DNA from: Toxonevra muliebris
Taxonomy: Eukaryota; Arthropoda; Insecta; Diptera; Pallopteridae
Direction: 5' to 3'
Assembly (NCBI GenBank): GCA_963691655.1
Contig: OY829326.1
Span: 53,251,776 to 53,315,775, forward strand
DNA: 64,000 bases
Part shown: piece by piece, positions 23,501 to 34,500 of the stretch
Position numbering within the stretch: position 1 is the first letter of the stretch
Layout: every line of letters starts with the position of its first letter
The notes under the pieces: generated by a model
Databases searched by the model: none
What the model was told of the DNA's origin: nothing
What the model saw: the letters and a program-made list of their open reading frames with translations, nothing else
Made by a program: the position numbers and the translations under genes

Positions 23501-26500
23501 TAGCAGTAGTTGTACATAGCAGTAGATAAGTGAGAGTAAAAGAGTAGGCTCAAAAGCAAATGGCAATTTTGGCGCCAAAAAATTGTAAATACTATAGATT
23601 TTGTCTGCCGGTGAAACAGAAATGCCGGATAACGGCAGTCTGCAGCAGTAAATACGTGGGAGTGCAGTATTACCCATGGTCAGAATCATAACCACGGAAA
23701 GTCTTTTACCAAGTCAATTTAAAGAAAAAGCAAAGTAAAATCAAAATTTCCTGGCAAGATTTTTCAATACTTTCAAAAATATATATTTTTTTTTTTCTGA
23801 ATCAAATACTTTCCTGAAAATTTCCGTTCCGTTGCTGCGTTGCTATGAAGCAGCGTAGTAAGCGAGTAAGCATTTAGTCTGCTAAATTCTTAAAGAAATT
23901 AAAACAAAAAAACAATTGGCAATTTTTGGATATAACGATTAATGATTGGCTGAGGAGTTATCTGAATGGAAAAAATTGAAGATTTTTTTCCGATCTTTAA
24001 AATGCGACTTATTCACTTTTGACTGCACTAACTGATGCGCTATCTAAAATGTTTTCCAAGTTTTTAGTAATTAAATAAAACTTACAAATGTTTTCCGATA
24101 TTTATGGCAGTTCAAACCTATTTATATCAAAACAAAACAAGAAACTCAAAACCACTAGAGACCATCACTTCTGGTAGCAAAGTCAAGATAAAAAATTGTT
24201 TAACTTTTGCAAAGACAAAAGAGGACTTTAAATTTGAGAAAATAATTAAAATATGTTCCAATAGTAAAACAAGAGTGCATCGCTCAAAGGTGAAATATTG
24301 AATTCCAACTACATGATTAATATTTAATATAGAATATCAATCATTTGTAATTGGTGAAGTGAACCTTAATGCAATATAATGATCAAAAAATCACGATGAG
24401 GACTACAAAATAAACGATTTTTCCACAATTTTAATTTTCGCAACACAAATAATATAAACCATTAATAGCAAGAAACAGTATCAGAGAAAGTAGATATGTC
24501 ATAAAAATGCAACACTGTTTGATACTGAACAAAATATCTGCGCAAGCAAAGGGAGATAAACAGAAAAACAGGGAGAGGAGAGCATATCACAGCAGCGAGC
24601 AGAATGTTTAAAAATACCTGCAAAAAGTGTGCCTATGGTAAAAGATACGATGTTATTATTTTATGTGAGTATGAGATATAATAATGTAAAATATACTTAT
24701 ATGTATGTATATATAAATACATTTTTCCAATACAACTCACCCCTACTACCTGAGATGTGTGTAGTCTCTCCTTCCTCTCTTTCTCTCTCTCTCTCTTAGT
24801 ATCTCCACACTTGTTCTTGAAACTCTTTTATCATATATTTTCTCTACGTATGATGCTCATCGATTTTTCAACACAAAAAGAAAATATTTCTGCTCCCTCC
24901 CCTTAAAGTTAATTTTGAGGCTACTACAGAAAAGAGGCTATATAATGTCTGAGATCAGAGCAAAAAAAAAAAAAATGCAAGAGCAATAGCGATTTGGTTC
25001 TATATAAAAAATGTGTACGCTATATTTGTAATTCTTAATGGATTGAATTGTCTCTGGGTATTTTCGGAACTCTAAAAAGTGCGTTTTCACAATGTTCTCT
25101 GTTTACATTTATTTCCCTTGCATGCTTTTAAGTGTCATTGTATGTAATAGAAGACTCCTCTCTGTTTACTATTTTTAATTGGGATTAAATATCAGATTTA
25201 TTTAATCAAGTTTTGAGGTGAATACCCGGTAAAAATATAATATAATTTACCCACGAATAGATTGAAATTTTTTATTTGCTATAGTTTTGATTCTGCTTGA
25301 TTAATTTCTGAGACATTTTACTGCGACAAACTTAATTATAAAATCAGCAAACATCGATTTTATAATGAGCTGCAGGGAAGCTCATATAACTCACATCTTA
25401 TTTTTAATTTAGAAAACTCATTGATTTCTTGATTTTCTGATTTAGTTAAATAAACTTAATAAAAGTTTGTATTAATAGCTTCAGTTGAATAAAATTTCTT
25501 TTATTTTAATTTTTGTTTTACATCATACCCACAAATATAGCTACATTGAAAATCGATCGATGTGAAAAATAATAAAAAGAATCGCATATGAGAAGAGCAG
25601 AGTTTGCACGTAAGCATTTCAGTATCTGTATATACCCAGGTAGAAAAAAGATATCGGAGAAATTTTCAAATGACGCTCCTTTGTACAAAAACAATAAAAT
25701 ATACATAAAAACACAGCCAAGCATACATATACACTTAGCTCATTCGACTGCCTGAACTGAGATGGAACGCAACCTAATTTGTGTTGCCAGATTGAAAAAA
25801 TTAATTTGAATTTCCATAAATTGGAGAATGTCAAACTAGTTTTCAACGCAGATATAAAACCGGAATATTTTACTAAAAAAAAAGGAAATTTTAATGTTTA
25901 TAAGACCTGCTAAATTTATGTTTAAAAGCTGGCTAAGAATAATAAATGGTTTTCTATCTATTTTTGTGCGCTAAATCCGAATTCTCTCACGGACAAAGCT
26001 GATAGCACGAGCGCAAGCATGAACGTCATGGGCAGGATCATGGTGTAGGAATTGAGGTACTTGTAATTTTATAAGTAGAACGAACTTTGACCATTAGAAA
26101 AAAACTTATGGTACTATTTTTCTTTTTGAAACACTTTTTTTATGCTCGTGAAGAAAGGTTAGTTTTCCTGCCAAACAAAATAAATATAATTTATGTGTTT
26201 TAACTGTATCTTGAAAAATCGAAAAAAATTATATATAAACTACAATCTCTAAGAGGACGGCCTTTATGATCTAGTGGATGTTATACCGTTCCTTCAATCG
26301 TGGTGTAAATGGCTCATGAACAGTGCTCAGGCAATGCAAAAGGCTAGTACTCCGAACGAATGAAAAAGTCTTGGTTCGAGCTTATCAGCTTAGTTCTATT
26401 TTTTGAGCGAATGGAGTGCTGTCCTTGTGAAAAAATTGATTAAAAGTTTAGTGGAACTTTGGTGCAATGAAACACTAGGAACATATCTTCATTTTCTATG

Positions 26501-29500
26501 GTAAAAAATAACAATACTGATTTGGCTAATATTTGAAAACATTATATATAAATTTTCTATCGGCACCGACCGAACGAACAAGATAGCTTCTCTGGTTTAT
26601 TCAGTGATAATGCTCGGCCTGTGCAAACGCAGGCCTTCACAATTCCTTTGTAAAAGAGTTTTCGTTTGTTACGTTGATGTAAATGCGACGTAAGGTGATG
26701 CCTCTGCATTACCCAGCGTCTACACCTGCCAGTGCTGGCATGCCAATGCTAATACACTCACACTTTTTCACTAATACACTCACACTTTTCTCATTGGCAG
26801 AGTCACTGGCAAGCAAATTTCGATGCCAATGAATTCTGCCAATAATTTGACGTAAGCTAACAATATTTGACGTTTCTCCCATTTGTGAGAGGAAACAAAA
26901 ACAAAGTAGAGAGGAACTAGAGCGGAGTTAGCAAATTGTTACAAATGCAGTGTCTGATATTTTGTTAGAAATGTATTGGCATGATAATTGGCAGGGCGTC
27001 TACGTCACAAAGACAATTTTTGTTTGTTTTTTACAGATAGTACGTATTCTCAATTGGCATGCCAGTACTGGTAGGTGTAGACGCAGTGTTACTTAAAGTA
27101 AACATTCATCGATACTTCTTCACACTTTCCTCCTTCCCTATCTTGCATGTTTAAATTAAAAAAATTGTCTGGCAACACTGAATCAATCACACAAATATGA
27201 ACACGAAACGAGTTTACGAATAAGGCAAAAACAAAGATACATCAAACGAAAACACAAACTGAGCATGAGCATGAAAAAGTTGTAGATACGTAGAAAACCT
27301 ACAAGTATATAATATAAAGTAGCTAAAAATATTTCCCCTACACAGTCACACGGTACCACATCGCTGATGAAAGAAGAAAAAAAAAAAAGAGGTCGGTCGG
27401 TCGCTCGGTCGTCGGCTGGCAACCATACCAACTTATCGGATGATGCCATGAAATTGAGCTCCGTGTGTATGTATGCTACATGCGCTCTCTCACTCTTTCT
27501 TGCTCACTATGATACCCGAACTGAGAGCTGTAAAGTGTGCTCTTTTCTACTCATTCGAGAGGTTAGCGCGCGCAGCAGTACAGTGGAAAATTTTATGAAA
27601 TATTTTATTTATACGTAAGCGTAATTATTATTTTAACAAATATTTTAAACACAATTACTAAAAATCCATTTATAGATATATACAAATTTCCAAATGCCGT
27701 ACAAGAGGAATATCACATACAAACTTTAACAACAATTATTGCTCATTGTCCCTTCGAATGCAAATAAGAAGAAGTCAAGAGGAGACATTACCTCATTTGT
27801 CTCAATTGTTCAATTGAAATCTTTAAAAGAAATCTCTAAATTTCTAGAGTGGTAGAAAATTTAATATGATACAGCACAGCAACAATATAGAAGAACAAAT
27901 TTCTCATTCAAAATTGTTTTGTTTGAGCTCAGAGTACGGTAACAGCAGCAGAGACGCAAAGTGAGAGCTGGAATGTAAAAACTCACGTTCAGAAGATTCG
28001 GCAGTGCGGTCGCGACAGAAGGAAAGACATAAAAATCAAAAATTAACCTATTTGAAAATTTATCTCTGTTTACAAACAAACGGTATATGTACTTCGTATT
28101 GTCATTTCCACAAAGAGATGCAATAGTAGAGCGGCGGTAGCAGGAATTGTTGTTTTGATTCTCCCATGAATGAAGTGAGTGTTTAACAACAATGGACAGC
28201 CATCCACCAACCGCATCAATGTATTTGACATATCGTGAGGTGTCAAGATATGTTTGAAACATATCGTCGCTCGAATCAAGAGCGGAGAAAAAAGCTACTC
28301 AACATTTTTCCAGAAAATTTGCATCTTCTGAGAAAATTACAGTTGATATCAACAAACAATTTCAAGTTTATCAGCGAAAATAAAATGATGAAAGATTGAA
28401 CCAAAGCAGCGAAAATCAAGAAAGTGGTGTTATCATTCGAGCTAATTGTGATAGAAAATTTCAATGTTTGCCTTGTTTTTATATTTTGCGCGAGGTATAC
28501 AAAAAAAAAAAATTCATCGCAACTTTAGTGTTGGCCACGATATCATACTAGGTATTCAGAAATAAAATGTTTCATTCTTGCTTGGAACACTTCATTTATC
28601 TGCCTATTTCAATATTTCATTTGAAGATTTCACTTATAGGCAGATGGGTGATATTATTGCCCGCTTTTGACGGTTTTCATAAAGATTGCTCTAAAATAGT
28701 GATGGCGAAAGATTTCTCTTGTAGGTGTAGTTATTGCCCGATGTTGACAATTTTCATAGCAATTACTTTAGGAGCAATTTCAATGAAGTACATACATATA
28801 TCAAATTTGATTTCTTTCAATTTGAGATGCATGGCGTAGAGCAGTAAACAGAACATTTATATACAGTCAACAGCAAAGCAACGCTTCTTGTATTTGCCGT
28901 TTACTAAATTGCCTCCAAACTAGTTTGGGACTGCATACAACTTCTAATCAACCTAGATTCTTACAAAAGAGTACACCTCAACGCAGCGTAAAACAATTGA
29001 TATGTCTACACAGGACATTGTAGAGTCCGCAAACACTTATTCATCTTGTGTAAAGTAAAGGACGATAAGTGTTGAACCACTGTTAAGGTCCTTTAACCGC
29101 ACGATATAACGAATAGTTCGCGAAATAGAATTCTTTATACCATTTATTATTATTAGTTATTACGTGAACTTATTTTCATTACTTTGATTAATCTTTCTGT
29201 TTGATATACTTACTCTTATTGTGTGATTCCGCATAATAGTATTAAGGGTATAAATAAGAATATGTTTTCTGGACAAATTTTTTGAAATATCAATACAATC
29301 TGTTAGAAGCTCGGAATCGCGTCTTTGACAAGAATTAGTATTAAGGGATGATTGCGAAAGACTTAGAAATACAAGCACCTCACTCATAATTAAACTATAA
29401 TGTAACTTATGCTCGGGGGATATCACAGTAAGTGCTATTTGACCCCAATGATGTGGGAATATCATGTCTACCTTGTTTATCTATTATTGCTATGCTATAA

Positions 29501-29923
29501 TAAATAAGTCTTTTTTCCAATTGAATAAGGAAAATAAATCTGAAACAGATGTGCTAACTCGTGACCACCACTGTAGATATAATTAGTTCTGCAGTATAAA
29601 TATTTATTTGACTATAACTCTTGATACTTTTAAGCTATCAGTACCATATTTTGACAGAGTATAGATTTTAATATATTTAATCATGTTAAGTGTATACAAC
29701 AAAAATGCAATTCGCAACGTTAACTTACCTTAAGCAAATCCAAAAGAAATGGTGATGCAGCGCACAAAACAATTTTATGCGCCGGGAAGCTACGCCCGCC
29801 AGCCGCCAAAGTGCAGTCGACTAAATCGCCATGACAGCGTAAAAGTTGAATGGCCGACACTAGCGACGTGCCATAGTCGCCCCATGTCAGGGAATATAAC
29901 GAGTTCATTGGCAATGCCATCAT
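14077..29923 (-). CDS. Trl: Trithorax-like (GAGA factor), whole gene
   Basis: Coding exons on the minus strand: 29923..29729, 20459..20223, 20136..19911, 19830..19513, 18803..18666 (or to 18433), then 14579..14077 (or 8569..7419). GAGA factor is a nuclear BTB/POZ zinc-finger protein that binds GAGAG sites, recruits nucleosome remodellers and keeps promoters and Trithorax/Polycomb targets accessible. The BTB domain (about residues 10-125) mediates oligomerisation, and the finger is at about 339-360. The start is chosen at the ATG ATG pair (29923, 29920) because MMALPMNSLYSLTWGDY lines up with the Drosophila N-terminus (MSLPMNSLYSL). Frame sums are exact multiples of three for all tails. The 5' noncoding exons lie upstream, perhaps near 31.3 kb. 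Identity is very secure; the third tail is not. Confidence 0.95.
14580..16705. other. Trl intron, no gene seen
   Basis: Intron between the Gln-rich tail exon and the zinc-finger exon. It holds a short CT run at about 14893-14902 and AT-rich DNA. Open frames at 15153-15552 and 15987-16172 lack recognisable motifs and are probably chance. Confidence 0.45.
16706..17157. mobile_element. Inverted-repeat MITE-like element in Trl intron
   Basis: The left end reads tacaatgacccacgaaagcg (16706 on); the right end, reverse-complemented, reads tacagtgactcgtaaaagtg, so the terminal repeats correspond. The match continues inward: left 'aactgtctac..atagacgaacacaatg...ttttgaaatctgataatat' and the reverse complement of about 16990-17080. 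The 452-bp element is flanked by TA, which fits a Tc1/mariner-type MITE. The open frame at 16927-17118 is inside it and is not a gene. Confidence 0.7.
17393..18063. mobile_element. Foldback element with about 300-bp arms in Trl intron
   Basis: The left arm (about 17393-17690) and the right arm (about 17755-18063) are reverse complements at roughly 80 percent by eye. Shared blocks include 'gcttgttg.atagcg.aagtg.tccagag', 'gaacatgtt', 'tttacgtgtt.agaaccttttagtaaaat' and 'taacccattatct.cat'. The frame at 17738-17959 is the right arm. No transposase is encoded; a nonautonomous long-TIR element. Confidence 0.8.
18433..18803 (-). CDS. Trl: Trl zinc-finger exon with read-through C-terminus
   Basis: Acceptor TCTCTCTTTTTTTCTCGCAG, exon base 18803. 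It encodes KPRSRSQSEQPATCPICY (finger Cys339 and Cys342, numbered from MMALP), the finger helix with His355 and His360, and the basic KKEKK stretch. This is the single C2H2 finger plus basic arms by which GAGA factor binds GAGAG. A perfect GTAAGT (18665-18660) lies right after KKEKK, giving the short exon form 18803..18666. Without splicing there, the frame continues as SKSTLNESANATTDGE... to EEVYGS and a TAG at 18435-18433. The resulting protein is 448 aa. Continuation past KKEKK as 'SKS...' also occurs in the Drosophila read-through class as I remember it. A weak internal donor (GTGATA, near 18476) could extend this tail by another exon; not resolved. Confidence 0.9.
18804..19512. other. Trl intron, no gene seen
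   Basis: Intron with donor GTAAGT after 19513 and acceptor at 18805-18804. A GAGA-type purine run (minus strand CTCTCTTTCTCTC) abuts the acceptor. Nothing else recognisable. Confidence 0.6.
19513..19830 (-). CDS. Trl: Trl common exon 4 (linker)
   Basis: Acceptor AATTTTACAG then exon base 19830; donor ATA|GTAAGT, last base 19513. It encodes (P)SAPKIPKVEGMETIIT, a short polyglutamine tract, STPLIKSE, KVESIVTMDPN and a Lys/Pro-rich end. The blocks 'APKI.KVEGM.TI' and 'VE.IVTMDPN' match the linker of Drosophila GAGA factor. The region is mostly unstructured and connects the BTB domain to the finger. Confidence 0.93.
19911..20136 (-). CDS. Trl: Trl common exon 3 (linker with basic stretch)
   Basis: Acceptor AAAATGTTATAG then base 20136; donor TCCC|GTATGT, last base 19911. 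It encodes EQDPLIATIATAPQQTVHAQ, VVEDIHQAGQILQ, QQQTIVTTD and the basic FLPARKRKPRVKKMS segment, nearly the same as in Drosophila Trl. The basic segment is a probable nuclear-localisation signal. Confidence 0.94.
20223..20459 (-). CDS. Trl: Trl common exon 2 (second half of BTB/POZ)
   Basis: Acceptor TCTCATTACAG then base 20459; donor CATCAT|GTAAGT, last base 20223. It encodes NTPCKHPVVMLAGVNANDLE, ALLEFVYRGEVSVDHAQLPS and the LLQAAQCLNIQGLAP block: the C-terminal half of a BTB fold with the 'FmYrGEV.V...qL..lL..A..L.I.GL' pattern of the insect ttk-type group. Confidence 0.96.
22116..22132. promoter_or_regulatory. GAGA tract in Trl intron
   Basis: Run of GAGAGAGAGAGA followed by AGA. GAGA factor, the product of this gene, is known to bind such runs; use here as an autoregulatory site is inference. 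Confidence 0.35.
24768..24800. promoter_or_regulatory. CT/GA tract in Trl intron
   Basis: Nearly uninterrupted pyrimidine run with CTCTCTCTCTCTCTC at its core. Potential GAGA-factor binding cluster inside its own gene; function inferred only from the motif. Confidence 0.4.
26712..27088. mobile_element. MITE with about 33-bp terminal inverted repeats in Trl intron
   Basis: The left end ccagcgtctacacctgccag...tgctggcatgccaat is mirrored at the right by attggcatgccagtactg...gtaggtgtagacgcagtg. Length about 377 bp. A TTAC occurs on both flanks (26708-26711 and 27089-27092) and may be a target-site duplication. Internally, a 21-bp 'ctaatacactcacactttt' unit is tandemly duplicated at about 26749-26790. 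No coding capacity. Confidence 0.8.
28625..28785. repeat. Diverged 78-bp direct duplication
   Basis: The segment 'gaagatttcacttatagg...attgcccg..tttgac.gttttcat' is followed by a diverged copy 'gaaagatttctcttgtagg...attgcccgatgttgacaattttcat'; the shared attgcccg words are at 28655 and 28733. Confidence 0.6.
29729..29923 (-). CDS. Trl: Trl first coding exon (start and first half of BTB/POZ)
   Basis: Encodes MMALPMNSLYSLTWGDYGTS, LVSAIQLLRCHGDLVDCTLA and AGGRSFPAHKIVLCAASPFL, ending LLDLLK at a perfect AAG|GTAAGT donor (last base 29729). The motif W.dy..SL...i..L...g.lvDCTLaa.Gr.f.AHKiVL.A.SPfl is the N-terminal half of the BTB fold and is essentially the Drosophila GAGA-factor sequence. The frame stays open for 28 codons upstream of the ATG, back to TGA 30010-30008. 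Confidence 0.96.
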
Positions 29924-30304
29924 CGAGTCCACCAATTCTTCAACGGCGAAAACGTCGTTGTTGCCGTCGTGAACGTTGGGAATGGTGAAAATTTCGTCGT
30001 CGTTGTCTCACGCGCGCAAACACGACAGATTAAGAAACTTAGTTGCTGGTTGGTTCGATGAAAAACAAAACCAAAAGTATAAAACCAACAACTATACTAG
30101 CAAAAGTTTTCACTGCGCGCACACTCAAAAAGTACAAACGTTCCAGCAACGTTCAAGTTGTATTATTATTGTTTTTGTATTATAGTATAATGCTGAAGTG
30201 AAACTTTTTAAATATACAAGATTTTCATATATATATATATATATATTATATACGTATGTATCTTATATGTATAGTATAAAAAGCGTCTGAGCGCTGCCTC
30301 ACTT

Positions 30305-30395
30305 CACGAGCAAGATAAACACGCCAATGTCTCTCTCTCTCACTCGCTTGCTCTTATGCACAACTCTCTGGTTTACTCACAATTATAGCTGTAAA
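30305..30395 (-). promoter_or_regulatory. GAGA-rich 5' region of Trl with splice-like signals
   Basis: On the minus strand GTGAGAGAGAGAGAGACA (about 30345-30328) sits about 400 bases upstream of the start codon. Just before it are an acceptor-like TATATTTTACAG and, 8 bases later, a consensus GTGAGT. This suggests 5' UTR exon borders or an intronic regulatory element of Trl. Which of the two cannot be told without transcripts. Confidence 0.35.
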
Positions 30396-31305
30396 ATATA
30401 AAAAAGAAAAAGAGGAGAAAAAATACTTGAATTAGTGGTTATTCAACATATTCTCTCGCTTCCTCTCTGTCACTCTCATTTCAAAGTTTATTCGTATTAA
30501 GTGCAAAGTATTGGTTATATTCCTCTTTCATTATTGTTGTTTTTGCATTTAACATTTGCGCAGTGCAGCTCTCAATGTAGTTCTACTCAAAAATGTATAA
30601 TGACGATGGCAACTTAAATGAGCTCAACCAACACATACAAAAACTGCACTGCTAGCGTAGGCAAGAGCCGACCGTTTTTGCTGTTGGTTCAGCTGTGGGC
30701 ATATTGGGAGGTGGTAAGCAGGCACACAGTGGGCAAAACTATACTTTTAGCGCTTTTTATTTAGCTAAAATATATTTTCAAAGAAACCGTACCTACAATT
30801 CTATTATATATTAACCATCGGAAATGATAACGGAATGTATGGCAAAGACTAGCATACAAACACATAGAAAGCAACACTGCGACTTGAGTTTTATGTCGAA
30901 TTGTACGAAAATTTAGCAAATCGTACAGTTTGCACTCCCGCCACGACTTAAGTTTCCAAACTTTTTCACCAAGACAATTAGCGAAACAAGGAAGTGTTTA
31001 ATGCTCAACTCATCATCACAAATCGAAAACCAACAATAATGAAACTTTTTCATTTGCACTTTGAACATCATTACTAAATATGTGTACAATTTTCTTCTGC
31101 ACCGTGACAAAAATAGAGAGCATATAAATTTCACAAATTTGGATGAGCAAAAAAAAAAAAAAATTCATTCCTATGAATGACCTGCTAGCAAAACACTCAC
31201 TTTGAATTTTTTATTAAGTTAAACACTTTTCCCGCTATATGAAATATACTCTACTGATTTAAATAGTTAGAAATTCTTATTCTCACGAGTGAACAAAAAT
31301 CTCAC
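30396..31305. other. Noncoding, presumed 5' intron of Trl
   Basis: No coding frame or repeat recognised; AT-rich. Lies between the first coding exon region and a possible 5' noncoding exon. Confidence 0.4.
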
Positions 31306-31560
31306 CGGAGCATTAATTTTCTCACAACTACTCGTCAACGTTGAAAAATTCCTACTAAAAATTGAGCTCGATCGAGTTTCGCTTCAAACGTTGTCGTCTC
31401 GCCACCTTCGTCAGCGCTCCTCGTTTTTCGAGTTTTTGTCTCTATACGGAGGAAAAGTTGTCACGCATTGGTGTTGTTGTTTTTTGTATGTAATCGAGTA
31501 AATATATGATACATGCAAATAGAGCAAGATGGCCGTTCATCGACGTCGTCGCTCTTTTCA
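31306..31560 (-). other. Trl: Candidate 5' noncoding exon and promoter of Trl
   Basis: Relative to its surroundings this stretch is richer in G and C. On the minus strand it ends with GCTCCG|GTGAGATT, a good donor (last base 31306). The upstream part contains a GGCCATCTTG word near 31530 and CG-rich ACGACGTCGATG. These look like a 5' UTR and core promoter on the same strand as Trl, but no TATA or Inr is decisive. Confidence 0.35.
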
Positions 31561-34500
31561 GTGAAATGTACAGTACAGTCAGAAATGTACGACATAGAGT
31601 TGCCAGATGCATAAGATAAGAGATATTTCTCTTTTTCCTACGATGAAATGAAAAAAACTTTTTCTAGTACCATAACAATATGAAAACATTTTCTTGTATA
31701 CTGTAGCGGTAATAGTGGAATATTCTTGAGTTTTTATGTGAAATTAATTTATGTTGAATCCATAGTCACAGCGGAGTGGAAAGTATACTGTATAAAGCAT
31801 ATTTTGATCTGCAGACCATTTCGTCACCTTGGTAATTTATTTTATAATGTATATCATTTATACATCACTGTTCAACGATAGCAACATTACATTCCCATTG
31901 ACCAATTCTATATACATTCTAAAAGTATTTGATTATGAAACTTTTTTTAAGTAAAAACAAAAATGTTTTACATATAACGGTTAAGAAAAATTATTTTTTA
32001 GATGCGACTATCTCAAAACTACAGTGTTATATATACATCATTTCATTACTAAGGTCTAAGGTGACAGTATTGCAGATTAAGCAACACTCAACCCAATCTT
32101 CGATTTTAAAATTCGCGATGTGAGGTTTGGTTAAAAACAGGTTCAAACTATTTATTGGATTAAAAAATTATTATTTCAATACTCTATGATAATTATATGG
32201 TGTGATGGCGCATATTAAACCAATTCAACCAGACTGATTTAATTATGCTTTTTTCAAAATCAATATATTTAATTTGAATAATTTTACTATTTTCATGGCT
32301 TGAGAAAATAAAGTTATATACCAGAGCAAGGCAAATAACACATTTGTGATCTTCTTTTCGAGGGTTTAAGAATATAGGTCTTCCCACCAGATATCTGTAT
32401 ACTAACTATGCTGTATTAACTCTTGTAAAGTAAAAACTGTTTTTTATAAATAATTTATGTTTACTGAATTTACCGTTAGAAAAACAACTGGCAGTTTTTA
32501 AAAAAAAATGGCTGGGGCCAATAAAAATCAAAACCATATGTTAAAGAAAATCTGAATACAGTCCCAAAATCCGGACCCGCTGTATAGCCCTTAAAATAAT
32601 TTTTTTTTTCCAATTAAATAAAATTAATTAAAAAATTGACTTCCCGCAAATATGATCGCTGAAAATTTTCGGAATAGGGAATATATGAATACCAGGGTTA
32701 AAGATGGATAGAAAATAACATTGAAACCATAAATGTGTATATTAATTTATTTTTGTGCCGGTAACGAAATCTCTCCTTTCGGCAGAGGAGAATGAGGCTC
32801 ATGATAGAGATGTAAACAGAGATCTTCATTTATATGTTTGTTTCTTGCATTTGAAACTCAGAGACTTTCGTTCTCAGATAGTATTTGAGAATTTTAAGCA
32901 GAACTGTACGTAATAAGAAATAATGCTCGCTCTAATAATATTGACTGGCAACACTACTGCGTTCCCATCGAACAAACAATATAATTATAATAAAGGCATA
33001 TACATAAATACCCCTTCCTTAGATGTAGAGCGAGTAAACACGAAGAAACCCGAAAAAGCTACTAAAGTCCACACAATAACAACAACAGCAACTAAATAAA
33101 AATTTAAATAAAAAAAATTCTCTAAGTTCAAACACACACGTATACAGAAATGCTCGTGCTACTGTTGCTCGCCACCGCCGACGTCTTCCTCTCTCCTTCT
33201 CTCTTGCTCTTTTTCTCTTCGTTGCTGTGTTCTCGTTTTACTTGAATTGTTGGGGAAAAAATAACAACAGCAATGTGAAATTTGGCCTCGACGAATTACA
33301 AAAACAAAATTTTATACGCTCACTCACCATACAAAAATAAAAAAAATTTTAACTTGCCAGAATGGGAAAAAATTTTAAATTCGTAAATTATTTAAAATGT
33401 AAAAATATATGCAACAAATAAAAACAGAACAAATTATAATCTGATTTGATGAAAATGTATACTTTTTCTAATATGCATACTTATATTTATTAATAAAGAT
33501 ACTTACATATTGGGCCAAAATAAAGCAATACTATGGATACATATGTATATGCAGATAGGTTTTATGTATTTATTTAATACTTTGAAGCAATATTTTCAAA
33601 TACTGCTTCCGACCAACATAATAAAAAAAAACCGGCCAGTTCTGATCATAATTTGTCATTTACGCTATCAGAATACATCGTAAATCATAGCTTTTGTAAT
33701 AGACAGTTGTTACTGGTCCAAAACAATATATTAGATGCGCTGTAGTAGCATAAAAACCCCGAAATTCTATGAATTATTTGCTTGCACACAACCTGTGCAA
33801 AAAAAAAAATATTTGATTTCAGAATTTTCTCAATTATATTGCATTATGATAAACTCAGCTTAACAAATACTCAGAGATACGGATAGAGAAAGAAATGTTC
33901 GTATGTGTGTGCTTATTTGTCTCATTTAAAAAAAATGTCTGAAGAGCGATAGTGAAATACATATATACACTTTGGAAATTACATTTATTGTAGCAACAAC
34001 ATCAACATAATGCCCGCTGTTTACTCACCATGCAATTACTCATCACCAGAGTTGCCATCAAATAAAACTAATCTGGAAACCATTTTAATGTTAAGTTAAT
34101 GAAAGTATTTCAACAATTGACCGGCAAATAAAAGAAACTCTGCTCTCCGATTTTCTTGAAAATGAATTTCTTGAATAAATTGATCGAAAAAAGAAGAGTT
34201 ATAAGCAATAATTAAAAACCATTCTGATAAATAGGGAGCAGTTAGAAAAATAAATTTTGGAGGTCCCGAAAACCAAGTCTTTTGAATTTGCTCCGATTTT
34301 TTCGGTACAGTTTGAGATGGTGGTTCGAGAGTTATCGTTGTTCTTGTAAATAAGAAATTTAATTTTTAAATTTATATTAAATCAAATTAAATGAAAATCG
34401 AAGATAATTTCAAAACGGAGAAATATAATTATTCAACTTCTCACTAAAAATTTGTGTGTCGATAAGAAACTTTGGCTTTCCTTGGGCTTAAAAAAGGTAT

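Larger units (their letters stand above)
20460..29728. other. Trl first coding intron, 9.3 kb
   Basis: Intron from the GTAAGT donor at 29728 to the acceptor at 20460. It is AT-rich and contains CT/GA tracts (24769-24799, 22120-22131), T/A homopolymers near 22500-22600, the MITE at 26712-27088 and a duplicated segment near 28625-28760. Multiple short open frames in it (22834, 23432, 25518, 27183, 27861, 29160) show no domain or acceptable codon pattern. No other gene recognised. Confidence 0.6.

Noticed and set aside
24605..24640. CACTTTTTGCAG|GTATTT on the minus strand as a recursive-splicing point in Trl intron 1
   Set aside because: The donor half is poor (GTATTT) and the intron (9.3 kb) is shorter than usual for recursive splicing; no conservation data.
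27183..27449. Minus-strand 88-codon frame starting MASSDKLVWLPADD
   Set aside because: No family, no splice context and an intronic position; the hydrophobic end looks like AT-rich chance coding.
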